DNA from: Gammaproteobacteria bacterium CG_4_10_14_0_2_um_filter_38_22
Lineage (GTDB): Bacteria; Pseudomonadota; Gammaproteobacteria; Coxiellales; Coxiellaceae
Direction of reading: 5' to 3'
Length of the DNA stretch: 64,000 nucleotides
NCBI GenBank assembly: GCA_002793195.1
Contig: PFPT01000012.1
Span: 25,157 to 89,156 of the forward strand
Shown: piece by piece, positions 8,447 to 18,166 of the stretch
Layout of the letters: each line of letters starts with the position of its first letter
Position numbering within the stretch: the stretch's first letter is position 1
Notes under the pieces: generated by a model
Database searches by the model: none
Seen by the model: only the letters and a program-made list of their open reading frames with translations
Told to the model about the DNA's origin: nothing
Program-made: the position numbers and the translations under genes

Positions 8447-9724
8447 TTAAACAGTCGTATGATGGGATTTTCTTTTTTGTAAAAAAATCATACCGTGAAT
8501 CACACCCACAAATGTCCAAAAGCAAATAACCTCTGGCCCAGCAGCTGAATCCCACCATCCTTCCACAAGCGATTCCAATAATAAACCAATGATAGCACCC
8601 AACATAGTTCCCATAACCACTCTGTCAACACCTTTTAATTGAAGATAACGAGGAATAGCACTACCAAAAAGAGAGATAATAAGAATAAGATAAAGGCCAA
8701 AACCAATTATACCTGTCTCTTCTATGATAGCGAGCTGGGAATTTCCTTTTTCACCTTTGTATTTAGAAGAGATTTGACCTGATAAGGCATCACCAGAAAA
8801 AGCATGGTTGTTGATATTAACACCAAACCCAGCGCCAATCAGACCTCCTTTTTCTGCACGTGCAAGCGATTGCTTCCATACAGAATATCTAGACTGAAAA
8901 ACGGCTTTTTCAGTCAAATTTTCAGACGTACCATTTGACTTAACAATATGATTCAATACCACTCCTTTCCAATAGCTCATCGGTATCATTAACAAGAAAA
9001 CAAAAATTGAAAATAAAGAAAGCAAGGAAATAAGCACTTTTTTTGAAAAAGACAAACTGAGAATAAAACAAGAAAAAATGCAAAGGAAAATAACCATCGA
9101 ACTTCTAGAATAAGATTGTATTAAGTAATGCACATCAAGCAGCAAAAAAAGAAACCAGACAGTAAACTCAAATTTTTTTCTTTTATTTTGATACAGCCTT
9201 AAGAAAATAACAGGAGAAACAATGGCCATCAAAAATCCAAAGTCATTGGCATTGCCATTTAATCCAGAATACAAGCTAAATTTACCATAGCTATCAAAAC
9301 TGTCTGCTGAACTACCACCTAAAAGGCCAGAAACAATAGCGACGATTAATATCAAAAATAACCATTGTGAGCTACGCTCAAATCCATACTTAATTACCCA
9401 CAAGCTGCCAGCAGAAAGCAATACAATGATATTAAAAGCAAACAGTATACTTTTTGAAAAACTCAAAAATAGCAATGACGACCATAATGAAGTTAATATG
9501 CACCAAACAAGATAACTCAAAATCAAAGTTTTCCATTCAGAATTTAAATAACTTAATATTTTTCTATTTAAAAAAAGATATGAAAATAATAATAAAATAA
9601 AAAACCAACGTAGGTTTACTGCACCCACAGCATGAACAAACTTAGTGCCAATACAAACAAAAAAAACAATCGTAAGCGGAAAAACAAGCTCAAAAAAAGA
9701 TCTCTTGCGAATACCTATTTTCAT
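8447..9724 (-). CDS. O-antigen polymerase/ligase family membrane protein (Wzy or WaaL type)
   Basis: 425 residues with about ten hydrophobic membrane segments. A large periplasmic loop at ~235-330 contains the family features: an RYSVWKQSLARAEKGGLIGAG stretch, a NNHAF segment and then GNSQLAIIEETGIIGFGLYL, the O-antigen ligase signature (PF04932). Either it polymerises repeat units (Wzy) or it attaches glycan to lipid A core. As the only such protein in the locus, alongside Wzx and Wzc, Wzy is the more economical guess. Confidence 0.8.
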   Translation of the reverse strand: MKIGIRKRSFFELVFPLTIVFFVCIGTKFVHAVGAVNLRWFFILLLFSYLFLNRKILSYLNSEWKTLILSYLVWCILTSLWSSLLFLSFSKSILFAFNIIVLLSAGSLWVIKYGFERSSQWLFLILIVAIVSGLLGGSSADSFDSYGKFSLYSGLNGNANDFGFLMAIVSPVIFLRLYQNKRKKFEFTVWFLFLLLDVHYLIQSYSRSSMVIFLCIFSCFILSLSFSKKVLISLLSLFSIFVFLLMIPMSYWKGVVLNHIVKSNGTSENLTEKAVFQSRYSVWKQSLARAEKGGLIGAGFGVNINNHAFSGDALSGQISSKYKGEKGNSQLAIIEETGIIGFGLYLILIISLFGSAIPRYLQLKGVDRVVMGTMLGAIIGLLLESLVEGWWDSAAGPEVICFWTFVGVIHGMIFLQKRKSHHTTV

Positions 9725-9725
9725 T

Positions 9726-10838
9726 TTAACTACTCTTTTCCCAAGCGCTGATTATATTTTGCGCTTCATTTTTCAATGTCCAGTCTGCAATATGTAAAGA
9801 TGCATTTTTTGCCATGTATTTTCTTTTATCAGGGAATGCAAACATATCTCGCATTGCCCTAGACAATGCAATAACATTTTTTGCTGGCACAATCATACCG
9901 TGATAATTTTCTAAAACCAAATCATCAATACAGCCAACTTCTTTTGTTGCAATGATAGGTAACCCTGCAGCCATTGCTTCATTAACGACCAATCCCCAAG
10001 GTTCAGCATGTGAAGGAATAACAAATACATCAGCTGCATGATAAATACGCCATAACAAATCACCAGAGACTCTACCAAAATACACAATCTGCTGAGATTG
10101 CTTGGCAATAAGCTGAATCTCTTCACTCAATTCCCCTGAACCAACAATCCACAGCTTTACAGGTAAGTCATAAAGCAACCCGACAGCAGCGATTAAATCA
10201 TGGATTCCTTTCCACTCCAATAATCGACCAACAAACAAAAAAACAAGTTCATTTTTTTTTGCTTGATGCTGTAATCTTATCTGTTCTCGCTCTGTAATAT
10301 CTATTTTAGCAATATAGTTTTTAATATAGGTTACATCAACAGTCATTTGTGCCTGAATCATTTTGTCATGCGCTACACCATAATAAGCTAAATACTGTGC
10401 TTGTCTCGTACCACCTGGCAAAAAAAATACAGGTAATTTAAACAACAAAGGATAGGAAATACTTTTTATTATTTTTTTCCAAATTTGGGTATTTGTATTA
10501 AAAGGGGTATCTGATTCAACAACAACGGGCAAACATAAAAAACGTGACAATAAAATTAAAGATAAAATAAAGGGATGACTCCACCCAGCAACATGAATAA
10601 GGCGATATTTTCTTTTAAAAAGAATATTAACCAATAAATAAAAAATTGCTTTTTTAGAACCAACAAATTGATTGTTAGGAAGACAAGGCTGCAAATTCCA
10701 ATCTTGAGATAAATTTTTTGTTAAAAAAACAATGTCTAGTTCATTTTTTAAATAAGAAAAACCATCTTCAATTAACCGTGAGATATAAGGCGTAGACTCA
10801 ATGAAAACTAATAAGATTTTTTTACTGGATCTCTTCAT
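9726..10838 (-). CDS. Glycosyltransferase, GT4 family
   Basis: 370 residues, GT-B fold. The C-terminal donor domain shows LVFLFVGRLLEWKGIHDLIAA and the E-x7-E motif (EPWGLVVNE) after VIPSHA. The N-terminal acceptor domain contains an IHVAGW strand and a hydrophobic patch near residue 85 that may touch the membrane. It overlaps the next upstream gene by 4 bases and sits next to a second GT4 and the polymerase, fitting repeat-unit assembly. Sugar specificity unknown. Confidence 0.85.
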   Translation of the reverse strand: MKRSSKKILLVFIESTPYISRLIEDGFSYLKNELDIVFLTKNLSQDWNLQPCLPNNQFVGSKKAIFYLLVNILFKRKYRLIHVAGWSHPFILSLILLSRFLCLPVVVESDTPFNTNTQIWKKIIKSISYPLLFKLPVFFLPGGTRQAQYLAYYGVAHDKMIQAQMTVDVTYIKNYIAKIDITEREQIRLQHQAKKNELVFLFVGRLLEWKGIHDLIAAVGLLYDLPVKLWIVGSGELSEEIQLIAKQSQQIVYFGRVSGDLLWRIYHAADVFVIPSHAEPWGLVVNEAMAAGLPIIATKEVGCIDDLVLENYHGMIVPAKNVIALSRAMRDMFAFPDKRKYMAKNASLHIADWTLKNEAQNIISAWEKSS

Positions 10839-11989
10839 ATGCCTATTTCTTTATAAATGGCCATTAATTTTTCAGCATTTTGTTTCCATGTGAAATTTTT
10901 GATAACGTGTTCTTTGCCGGAAAATGAAATTGCTTTCATGGTGTGGAACTGTGTTATCGCTAAAAATAGCGTTTGCTTTAAATCATCCATATCATTAGGT
11001 GAAACTAAGAATCCTGTTTTACCTTGATCAATAAATGCTTGCGCACCCTGTCCTTTTACGCCAATTGTTAATAAGCCATGCGCCATTGCTTCTAGATAAG
11101 CAATGCCAAAAGCTTCGCGATAAGAGGGTAAACAAAATAGGTCTGATTTTTTTAAATAATCATAAACCGCTTCATGCGCGCACTGACCAATCAATTTTAC
11201 TTGATCAGACAAATTGCATTGCATGATTATTTTTTCTAAATATTTTCTTTGATCTCCATCACCAATAATCGTATAAAACCAATTTTTAACACCTTGATTT
11301 TTCAAAAAGGATAAAGCATACAGGGTTAAATCAATACCTTTACCTTCATGTAAATTACTCACGCTAATAATTTGTATTATTTTTTGATTTTCAAAAACAC
11401 GTTCTGTCAACGACTGATTAACTGGCAATCTAAACCCATTATGCACAATAGAAAAATGCGCTTTATCATTTGTTATATGTCGAAAATGTTGCTGCAACGG
11501 TTTTCCAACATAAATAATTTTATTGGCTTCTTTAAACATCCTATTAAACTGTTTTCCAGATCGCCCCTGCCACAAACGTTTACACATATCAATGCCATGA
11601 ATAGTCACTGCAACGGGAATATGCAATTTTTTAGAAATGGCCACAGCGGGTAAGCCACAAATCTCGCCATGCGCATGAATGACATCAAATTGATAACGGG
11701 CATGTAATTTTTTAATTTCAGAAGCAGCCTTAAGCAAACAACTATAATTAGAAATAGCGCGACAATAATGACGGGGAATTGAAAAATATTGTCGATTTAC
11801 AATATCTATTTCAAATTGTGCCTCATCAATAGATTTATTCACCATTGGCTTCCAAGGTTGCATATTCAAAACAACACATTTTGCACCCAAATTTTTCAGT
11901 GCTTGTAATGGATGCCAAAGATAAAGGTTTTTTCCTATTTTAGGGTCGACAGGAAAAGAAGAAGTTACCCACAAAATTTTTAAGCTCAT
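10835..11989 (-). CDS. Glycosyltransferase, GT4 family
   Basis: 384 residues. The start (KILWVTSSFPVDP) and the IHAHGEICGLPAV strand are typical of Glyco_transf_4. The C-terminal half has SVSNLHEGKGIDLTLYAL and the E-x7-E motif EAFGIAYLE after CLPSYR, with GFLVSPNDMDDL behind it. It should use a nucleotide sugar in the cytoplasm to extend the lipid-linked unit. Adjacent to the PtmE-type gene. A 3' overlap of 4 bases with the following GT4 suggests the two are made together. Confidence 0.87.
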   Translation of the reverse strand: MSLKILWVTSSFPVDPKIGKNLYLWHPLQALKNLGAKCVVLNMQPWKPMVNKSIDEAQFEIDIVNRQYFSIPRHYCRAISNYSCLLKAASEIKKLHARYQFDVIHAHGEICGLPAVAISKKLHIPVAVTIHGIDMCKRLWQGRSGKQFNRMFKEANKIIYVGKPLQQHFRHITNDKAHFSIVHNGFRLPVNQSLTERVFENQKIIQIISVSNLHEGKGIDLTLYALSFLKNQGVKNWFYTIIGDGDQRKYLEKIIMQCNLSDQVKLIGQCAHEAVYDYLKKSDLFCLPSYREAFGIAYLEAMAHGLLTIGVKGQGAQAFIDQGKTGFLVSPNDMDDLKQTLFLAITQFHTMKAISFSGKEHVIKNFTWKQNAEKLMAIYKEIGI

Positions 11990-12021
11990 TTTTTTCTAAC
12001 CTGGCTCATCTCGCGTTAACA

Positions 12022-13098
12022 TCAAATAAACACTTTTTGATAATCACCAATTGCTTGAGACAAATTATCATGTGACCCCACATCTAACCAATATTCACGA
12101 ATAGGAAAAGTTGCTACAAATAGATTTTTTTTGACAAGCGCACTTAATAAGCTCGGCATATCATAAAATATATTTTTTTCAGGGAAATGATCTAATACAG
12201 AAGGATTTAAAATATAAATACCGGCATTCACAAAATAAGAATAAGCCGGTTTTTCTTCAATCGCTATCACATTGTGATTACGCGAATCCATTTTTACAAC
12301 ACCGTATGGCACAGTGTGTTGGTGTTGACGAACGCAAACGGTAGCAATAGGCTGATGAGAATGAAGCTGATGAAACTCAAGAATTTGATCGAAATTTAAA
12401 TTCGTCATAATATCCGCATTAACTACAAAAAATGGATGTTGCGGCAAAACAGGCAACAAATTCAAACTGCCTACTGTGCCCAGTGCTTTATCCTCATGGA
12501 TATAATGAATTTCCACTCCCCATTTTTCACCAGAACCAAAATAATCTTGAATCATGGCTGCTTTATAATTAACAGAAAAATAAAAACGATGAAATCCATT
12601 GGCAATAAAATTTTCCAAAAGAATTTCTAAAATAGGCTTGTTGGCTATTTTTATTAATGGTTTTGGAGAATCCAAAGTAAGCGGATGCAGTCGAGTTCCT
12701 AAACCACCCGCCATAAAAACTACCCAATTATCTCGCCATTTTTTTGCAGTTAAATGATCGAGTGTCTCTAATCCAATCACTTTGTTTTTTTCATCAACAA
12801 TAGGTAAATGCAAAATATTCAAACTTTGCATTTTCATCAATAATTGCTCTTTAGTTTCAGTTGCAAAAGCAACTTTGGGCGACTTATTCATTACATTGAC
12901 AACAGAGACATCTAATTTACCCTGCTTTAATAAATGTCTGCGAATATCACCATCTGTCACAACACCTTGCAAAAATTGATTTTCATCCACAACCAACAAT
13001 ACACGCAACGCTTCTTGATCCAGCTTTTCAATGGCTAACATAACGGTCTGTTTGGGTGAAATCAAAACACCTCGCCAACTGTCCTTGTTTAATATCAT
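12022..13098 (-). CDS. ptmE: CBS-domain sugar-1-phosphate nucleotidyltransferase, PtmE-like (glucosamine-1-phosphate guanylyltransferase)
   Basis: Residues ~8-125 are a pair of CBS domains (VVTDGDIRRHL and VIGLETLDHL). From ~128 on comes a RmlA-type nucleotidyltransferase with the signature MAGGLGTRLHPLT...PKPLI and a conserved VNAD-equivalent (VVNADIM). This architecture is that of Campylobacter PtmE, which makes GDP-GlcN, the first committed step of CMP-legionaminic acid synthesis. I start at ATG 13098, 5 bases after AGGA; ATG at 13104 is too close to it. It ends the leg gene block in the direction of transcription. The CBS pair may bind a nucleotide for control. Activity on GTP is inferred from the family. 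Confidence 0.8.
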   Translation of the reverse strand: MILNKDSWRGVLISPKQTVMLAIEKLDQEALRVLLVVDENQFLQGVVTDGDIRRHLLKQGKLDVSVVNVMNKSPKVAFATETKEQLLMKMQSLNILHLPIVDEKNKVIGLETLDHLTAKKWRDNWVVFMAGGLGTRLHPLTLDSPKPLIKIANKPILEILLENFIANGFHRFYFSVNYKAAMIQDYFGSGEKWGVEIHYIHEDKALGTVGSLNLLPVLPQHPFFVVNADIMTNLNFDQILEFHQLHSHQPIATVCVRQHQHTVPYGVVKMDSRNHNVIAIEEKPAYSYFVNAGIYILNPSVLDHFPEKNIFYDMPSLLSALVKKNLFVATFPIREYWLDVGSHDNLSQAIGDYQKVFI

Positions 13099-13112
13099 GC
13101 TCATCCTATTTT

Positions 13113-13748
13113 TTAGATTACTTTTGCTGGCACACCCGCAACACGACTATTTTTTGGCAAATTTGAAATCACCACCGCCCCAGCAGCAATCAATGAATTG
13201 CTACCAATCTGAATACCCTGAATGATGTTAGCACCCACTCCAATATGACAAGTGTCCCCAATTTTGACATGACCCGATAAAACAACGCCCGGCGCAATAT
13301 GCACATGATTTCCTATCTCACAATCATGATCAACGGATGCAGATGTATTAATAATTGTATTACAACCAATTTTGGTTCCTGTTAAAACTGTACTGCGTGC
13401 TAAAATCTGAGCCCCTTCATCAATAACCACATCTTTAGAATGATAAGCAAAAGGATGAACAACTGAATAAAAAAAATAACCTGCTTGCTTTAATTGTTCA
13501 AATTGTTTTTTACGCAATATCGGAATTGCAATTGACCCAAGACCATTTACCAGAAAAATGTCTTTTGGACTGTATTTTTTTAATATTGCATCTTGATCAT
13601 AAACAGGCATTCCTGAAACACTCGTCCCCACTACTGCTTTATCTATTTCTAAAAAGCCAGCAACTTCAATATCATTTTTTTGCTGTAGGCACTCTAATAA
13701 TACTTTCGCATGTCCACCTGCACCCACAATAAAAATAAGTTTACTCAT
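13113..13748 (-). CDS. Sialic-acid-type acetyltransferase, NeuD/LegH/PglD family
   Basis: The N-terminal nucleotide-sugar domain starts FIVGAGGHAKVLLECL, as in PglD. From ~100 to the end the protein is a left-handed beta-helix with hexapeptide repeats, including HVHIAPGVVLSG and IGVGANIIQGIQIG, ending RVAGVPAKVI. In the legionaminic pathway LegH N-acetylates the 4-amino group of the LegC product using acetyl-CoA; NeuD proteins instead O-acetylate sialic acid. The position, directly after LegI (8-base overlap) and before PtmE, favours LegH. Confidence 0.8.
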   Translation of the reverse strand: MSKLIFIVGAGGHAKVLLECLQQKNDIEVAGFLEIDKAVVGTSVSGMPVYDQDAILKKYSPKDIFLVNGLGSIAIPILRKKQFEQLKQAGYFFYSVVHPFAYHSKDVVIDEGAQILARSTVLTGTKIGCNTIINTSASVDHDCEIGNHVHIAPGVVLSGHVKIGDTCHIGVGANIIQGIQIGSNSLIAAGAVVISNLPKNSRVAGVPAKVI

Positions 13749-14823
13749 TAATCAATTCACCCAATTGGTAATCTTTTAATGCAATGTGGTCCAGATAATC
13801 CCAATAGCGCATTGGTGAAATGCCACATCCCGGACGTTGTGCATTCATATTATCTGCTGTAAATTTGTCCCCTTTTTTTATCACCTGCGTTGCAATTAGA
13901 CTTTTACGTGCAACTTGTTTGGTTGCTAACTCCTTCTGAGTGGGTATTTTTAAAGTATTTCCTAGCGCGCACGTCACTTCCCTAATAGCGATAACCATCT
14001 TTTTTAGCTCAGCAGGTTCAAGCGATGCCTGATGATCAGGACCCGGCAATGAACGATCCAACGTAAAATGTTTTTCAATAATACACGCACCTCGCGCAAC
14101 GGCAGCAATGGGAATTGAAATACCGATTGTATGATCTGAATAGCCTACTGGCAAATCAAAAGCTGATTTTAAAGTATCCATGGCGCGTAAATTGACACCA
14201 TCAAAATCAGCAGGATAATCTGAAGTACAGTGCAATAACGACACATTTTCTTTTAATTTTTTTTGCCCATCAACAGAGTAATAAGCACGCATAAAGGCTT
14301 CAGCTGAAGGATCTTCGTTTAATTGCAAATAACCAAATGCCATTACTGCCAATGCTTGCTCAATATCACCTAACGTTGACATCCCTGTTGATAAAATGAT
14401 CTGCGGCCTTGCTTTTGCAATGGATAACAACAAAGGGGCTGTTGCAATTTCTCCAGAAGCAATCTTAATAATAGGCAATTTAAGTTGGTTTAATAAAAAA
14501 TCAGCACTAATAGCATCAAATGGCGTGGATAAAAATCCAATCTTGTTTTTCTCACAATGCGTTTTTAAAAAAAAGTAATCATCCATTCGCAATGCCAACT
14601 GAGTTAGCATCTCAAACTGAGATTCGTTTATATCTGTATTTTTTTTTTGATACCCTGCTTTGGGCGCCCACTGCGAAACCAACAGCTCAGGACAAAAAGT
14701 TTGGAATTTAACGACATCAGCACCCGCTTCAATTGCTGCATCAATTAACTGCAACGCTAAATTAACATCGCCATTGTGATTAACGCCAATTTCAGCAATG
14801 ATGGTTACAGGTTGGTTTTTCAT
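13741..14823 (-). CDS. legI: N,N'-diacetyllegionaminate synthase (NeuB family)
   Basis: 360 residues. The TIM-barrel N-terminus has AEIGVNHNGDVNLA, KFQTF, STPFD and KIASGE, the residues that bind phosphoenolpyruvate and the metal in NeuB enzymes, followed by SDHTIG and EKHFTLD. A C-terminal SAF antifreeze-like domain starts at ~285 (KSLIATQVIKKGD). It condenses the 2,4-diacetamido-trideoxymannose from LegG with PEP. I chose ATG 14823, 3-4 bases after AGAGG, rather than the in-frame GTG at 14838. It overlaps legG by 32 bases and legH by 8, within a complete leg gene block. Confidence 0.88.
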   Translation of the reverse strand: MKNQPVTIIAEIGVNHNGDVNLALQLIDAAIEAGADVVKFQTFCPELLVSQWAPKAGYQKKNTDINESQFEMLTQLALRMDDYFFLKTHCEKNKIGFLSTPFDAISADFLLNQLKLPIIKIASGEIATAPLLLSIAKARPQIILSTGMSTLGDIEQALAVMAFGYLQLNEDPSAEAFMRAYYSVDGQKKLKENVSLLHCTSDYPADFDGVNLRAMDTLKSAFDLPVGYSDHTIGISIPIAAVARGACIIEKHFTLDRSLPGPDHQASLEPAELKKMVIAIREVTCALGNTLKIPTQKELATKQVARKSLIATQVIKKGDKFTADNMNAQRPGCGISPMRYWDYLDHIALKDYQLGELINE

Positions 14824-16003
14824 GAACCTCTGCGTCACAAAATATTTTCTTTGACAGTGATTTTAACGCTATTTTTTTCAATATCTCTTTAATACGAAAC
14901 GCTGTTTCATCGCAATCATACGGAGAAACTGTGCTTTTTACAATATCTCTAAATTCAGGAGATAATGCTTTTTTTATCGCCACTTGAATGGATTCAGCAT
15001 GATGATCACAATCAATAACAGATGCTGCACGCAATCGACCATCTTGCCGACTGCCAATATTCACTGTTGGTATCGATAAACTAGGGGCTTCAATAATGCC
15101 ACTAGAAGAGTTGCCTATCATCACATCAACCAATCGCATGACGCTGGGATAATATTGCTCACCCAAATTCATAAAAACTTTAACACGCCCATTTTGTTTT
15201 TCTGTATACTGATCAATCAGCTGGTTGAACAACCTACCCGATGCATCTGCATTGGATTTGGTCATCAAAATTTGCGCATCAGGAAACAGATCAAGCGCCA
15301 AAAATAAGGATTCAATATCTTGTTTCAGTGTGTTTAATTCCAATGCAGCAGGATGGTAATTAACTAAAAAAGTGGTGTTTTTAAACTGAATTGAAAGCGA
15401 TTTCTCTAATTGATCTTGATTCAAATAAACCGCTTTTTTTAATCGTTCAATGCCAGGTGAGCCAGTATTAAAAACAAATTCGGGTTGCTCGCCCAATTGA
15501 ATAACACGTTGTCGATATGAATCAGCAGCAGTAAAATGTAAATGCGCCATTTTTGTGATGCAATGTCGAATTTGCTCATCAATTGCACCAAAAGATAACT
15601 CCCCGCCGTGAATATGTGCAATAGGGATTTTTAAAAACAAAGCAGCTTGTGCAGCAGAAAATGCCTCAAAACGATCCCCCAAAATCACGATCATATCGGG
15701 ATTTAAACGCTCAAATGCATCTGTAAACCCAAAAACACCCACGGCCACTGATTTTGCAATTCCGCCATTAGTATCGCTTGATAACAACATTTCTACTTTC
15801 GCATCAATTTTAAAACCATCTTGTTCGATTAACTGATAAGTTAAACCAAACTCAGGCGATAAATGCATAGCCGTTACAATGAGCTGCAATTGCAGATTGG
15901 AGTCTAATTTAATTTCATCAAGCAAGCCTTTTAGCAAACCGTATTCTGCTCGCGTACCCGTGACCACTGCGATTTTACGTTGTAATGGATTGTTTATTGA
16001 CAC
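14792..16003 (-). CDS. legG: Hydrolysing nucleotide-sugar 2-epimerase (NeuC/LegG family)
   Basis: 403 residues with the UDP-GlcNAc 2-epimerase pattern: VVTGTRAEYGLLKGLL at the N-terminus, ILGDRFEAFSAAQAAL followed by HIHGGE, and in the C-terminal half GNSSSGIIEAPSL and NIGSRQDGR. LegG releases the nucleotide and inverts C2 to give the free diacetamido-mannose-type sugar for LegI. The start is GTG at 16003 with GGGGAG four bases before it. It overlaps legC by 29 bases and legI by 32. The C-terminal extension after about 380 is unlike the rest and may be a consequence of that overlap. Confidence 0.87.
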   Translation of the reverse strand: MSINNPLQRKIAVVTGTRAEYGLLKGLLDEIKLDSNLQLQLIVTAMHLSPEFGLTYQLIEQDGFKIDAKVEMLLSSDTNGGIAKSVAVGVFGFTDAFERLNPDMIVILGDRFEAFSAAQAALFLKIPIAHIHGGELSFGAIDEQIRHCITKMAHLHFTAADSYRQRVIQLGEQPEFVFNTGSPGIERLKKAVYLNQDQLEKSLSIQFKNTTFLVNYHPAALELNTLKQDIESLFLALDLFPDAQILMTKSNADASGRLFNQLIDQYTEKQNGRVKVFMNLGEQYYPSVMRLVDVMIGNSSSGIIEAPSLSIPTVNIGSRQDGRLRAASVIDCDHHAESIQVAIKKALSPEFRDIVKSTVSPYDCDETAFRIKEILKKIALKSLSKKIFCDAEVHEKPTCNHHC

Positions 16004-17159
16004 AATGCTCCCCTAAAATCACACTGCTTGGAATATTTATTATTTTTTTTGAAATGCGTTCTGCCGTCGATAAATCCATGCGCGGCATATCTTGGTACAT
16101 TGGCAAATGATGCAGCAGCTCCCAAATAGGACGAACAGCAATCTTTTTCTCATTTAATTGCATCAATAAATCATCACGCATCACTTTATCTTCAACAAAA
16201 ATCGCATTGAGCCAATAATTGCTTTTTGCAAAATCTGGCTCTGTTAAAAAACGAATACCCTTTATTTTTGAAAAAGAAGCAATATAATTTTCTGCTAATG
16301 CTCTTTTCAAATTCAGAAAATAATCCATTCTTTCAAGCTGCGCGCAACCCAATGCCGCATTAATATTGGGCATTCGGTAATTATACCCAACCCTATCATG
16401 CTGATAGAAATAAGCATGGGGCATTTTAGCTGTTGTTGTAATATGCTTTGCCTGTTTTGCAAAAAGATCATGATCCGTTAAAATAGCACCGCCACCGCCC
16501 GTGGTAATAATTTTATTGCCATTAAAACTTAATGCACCAACTAGACCATGGTGACCAACATGTTGACCCTTATAAAAAGAACCCAATGCTTCTGCTGCAT
16601 CTTCAATTAAAGCCAAATGATATTGTTGGGATATAGCGAGTAGTGCATCTAAGTCAACTGGGTGGCCGAATGTGTGCATCACACATAATGCACGAATAGG
16701 TCTTTGCGTAAATCGATTATAACAAATACCTTTTTTAATGATGGCAATATCTTCTAAGTAATCTGCTAATTTTTTTGTATCAATGCCTAAGTGTTTTTCA
16801 TCACAATCAATAAAGTGAGGGGTTGCACCACAATAAGTAAGTGCATTAGCCGTTGCAACAAACGTTAAGGTAGGCATTAAAACTTCATCTTGTTTTGTAA
16901 CGCCTGCTAATAAATAACTCACATGCAATGCCGCGGTACCATTCACAGTAACAATGGCATGTTTTGCGCCCGTAAAATCAGCCAATGCTTTTTCAAAAGC
17001 ATTAACAAATTTTCCAACAGATGAAACCCAGCCTGTGTCTAAACAAGCTTTAACATATTGCCATTCATGACCAGAAAATTGGGGCTCGTGCAGTGAAAGT
17101 TCAAGTGCACCATTAGAAAAAAACCCACTAAAAATAGATTCGATCTGATTTTTATACAT
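15975..17159 (-). CDS. legC: PLP-dependent aminotransferase LegC (DegT/DnrJ/EryC1/StrS family)
   Basis: 394 residues from ATG 17159. Typical features are GTAALHVSYLLAGV, DAAEALGS (cofactor Asp) and the PLP lysine in GNKIITTGGGGAI. The N-terminus with FFSNGALELSLHEP is as in LegC/Per-type enzymes. It aminates C4 of the 4-keto sugar made by LegB, giving the 4-amino precursor of legionaminic acid. The frame is open upstream to 17255 but that part lies inside legB. It overlaps the legB stop by 8 bases, so the two are translated together. Confidence 0.87.
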   Translation of the reverse strand: MYKNQIESIFSGFFSNGALELSLHEPQFSGHEWQYVKACLDTGWVSSVGKFVNAFEKALADFTGAKHAIVTVNGTAALHVSYLLAGVTKQDEVLMPTLTFVATANALTYCGATPHFIDCDEKHLGIDTKKLADYLEDIAIIKKGICYNRFTQRPIRALCVMHTFGHPVDLDALLAISQQYHLALIEDAAEALGSFYKGQHVGHHGLVGALSFNGNKIITTGGGGAILTDHDLFAKQAKHITTTAKMPHAYFYQHDRVGYNYRMPNINAALGCAQLERMDYFLNLKRALAENYIASFSKIKGIRFLTEPDFAKSNYWLNAIFVEDKVMRDDLLMQLNEKKIAVRPIWELLHHLPMYQDMPRMDLSTAERISKKIINIPSSVILGEHCVNKQSITT

Positions 17160-18165
17160 TGTATACTGTCGCTTTAAATAATTTTCTATTTTCGTTTTTC
17201 TGATACCAGGCAATCGTTTCTTGAAGTCCCCGTTTAAATCCCGATATATTGGCATAGCTTGGCTGCCAATGGGTTAAACGCCGCACTTTTCCAATATCAG
17301 CCCATAAACGCGCCACTTCACTATTGCTTGGTCGAATACGTTGCTCATCTTCCGATATATGAACAGAGACACACATGATTTCTGCTATCATTTTGACTGT
17401 ATTTTCCATTGAAATCTCAAAGTTACTGCCCGCATTAATGACTTCACCAACAGCATCTTCAGATTCGGCAACAGCAATAAAAGCATCCGCCATATCTTTT
17501 ACAAAAGTAAAATCACGCGTTGGATACAATGATCCTAATTTTATTGTTTCAAATCCTGCTGCAATTTGTGATATGACTGTTGGAATAAATGCACGCGCTG
17601 ATTGTCTGGGGCCAAAAGTATTAAATGGACGAATCACACTTACAGGCAATCCAAATGAACTGTAAAATGACAAGGCAATTTGATCAGCACCAATTTTACT
17701 TGCTGAATAAGGAGATTGTCCTTGCAACGGATGCGCTTCATCAATTGGCACATAACGTGCTGTTCCATAAACCTCACTCGTCGAGGTATGCAGCACTTTT
17801 GAAACTGCTAACTCTCGTGCTGCTTGAAGTATATTCAAAGTGCCTTTGATATTTGTATCCACATAACTGTCTGGCGAATGATAAGAATAAGGAATACCAA
17901 TTAACGCGGCCAAATGAAAAACAACATCACAGCCCTGCATGGCCATTTTCATCCCATGAGGATCACGCACATCTCCCATGACGACTTCAATATTATCCTT
18001 AATTTTTTTCGATAAACTATCCAACCATCCCCATGTTCCAAATGAATTATAAAGTACCAATGCTTTTACAGCACATCCTTTATCAATCAAATGCTCTACA
18101 AGATGAGAACCAATAAAACCATCAGCTCCAGTAACCAATATTTTTTTATTTATTAATTTTGTCAT
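17152..18165 (-). CDS. legB: Nucleotide-sugar 4,6-dehydratase LegB
   Basis: 337 residues of the extended SDR family: NAD-binding TGADGFIGSHLVEHL at ~10, DVRDP, VFHLAALIGIPYSY, the STSEVYG strand, YSASK catalytic motif and RPFNTFGPRQSARAFIPT. These are the hallmarks of LegB, which converts GDP-GlcNAc (in the PtmE pathway) to the 4-keto-6-deoxy sugar. It heads the leg block and is followed by legC, legG, legI, legH and ptmE with overlaps. Confidence 0.87.
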   Translation of the reverse strand: MTKLINKKILVTGADGFIGSHLVEHLIDKGCAVKALVLYNSFGTWGWLDSLSKKIKDNIEVVMGDVRDPHGMKMAMQGCDVVFHLAALIGIPYSYHSPDSYVDTNIKGTLNILQAARELAVSKVLHTSTSEVYGTARYVPIDEAHPLQGQSPYSASKIGADQIALSFYSSFGLPVSVIRPFNTFGPRQSARAFIPTVISQIAAGFETIKLGSLYPTRDFTFVKDMADAFIAVAESEDAVGEVINAGSNFEISMENTVKMIAEIMCVSVHISEDEQRIRPSNSEVARLWADIGKVRRLTHWQPSYANISGFKRGLQETIAWYQKNENRKLFKATVYNV

Positions 18166-18166
18166 A

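Noticed and set aside
8400..8558. 53-residue N-terminal extension of the deacetylase
   Set aside because: It overlaps the end of the polymerase gene and is antisense-like in composition; ATG 8399 fits the family length.
17160..17255. Longer LegC start
   Set aside because: Falls inside legB; the ATG at 17159 gives the normal LegC N-terminus.
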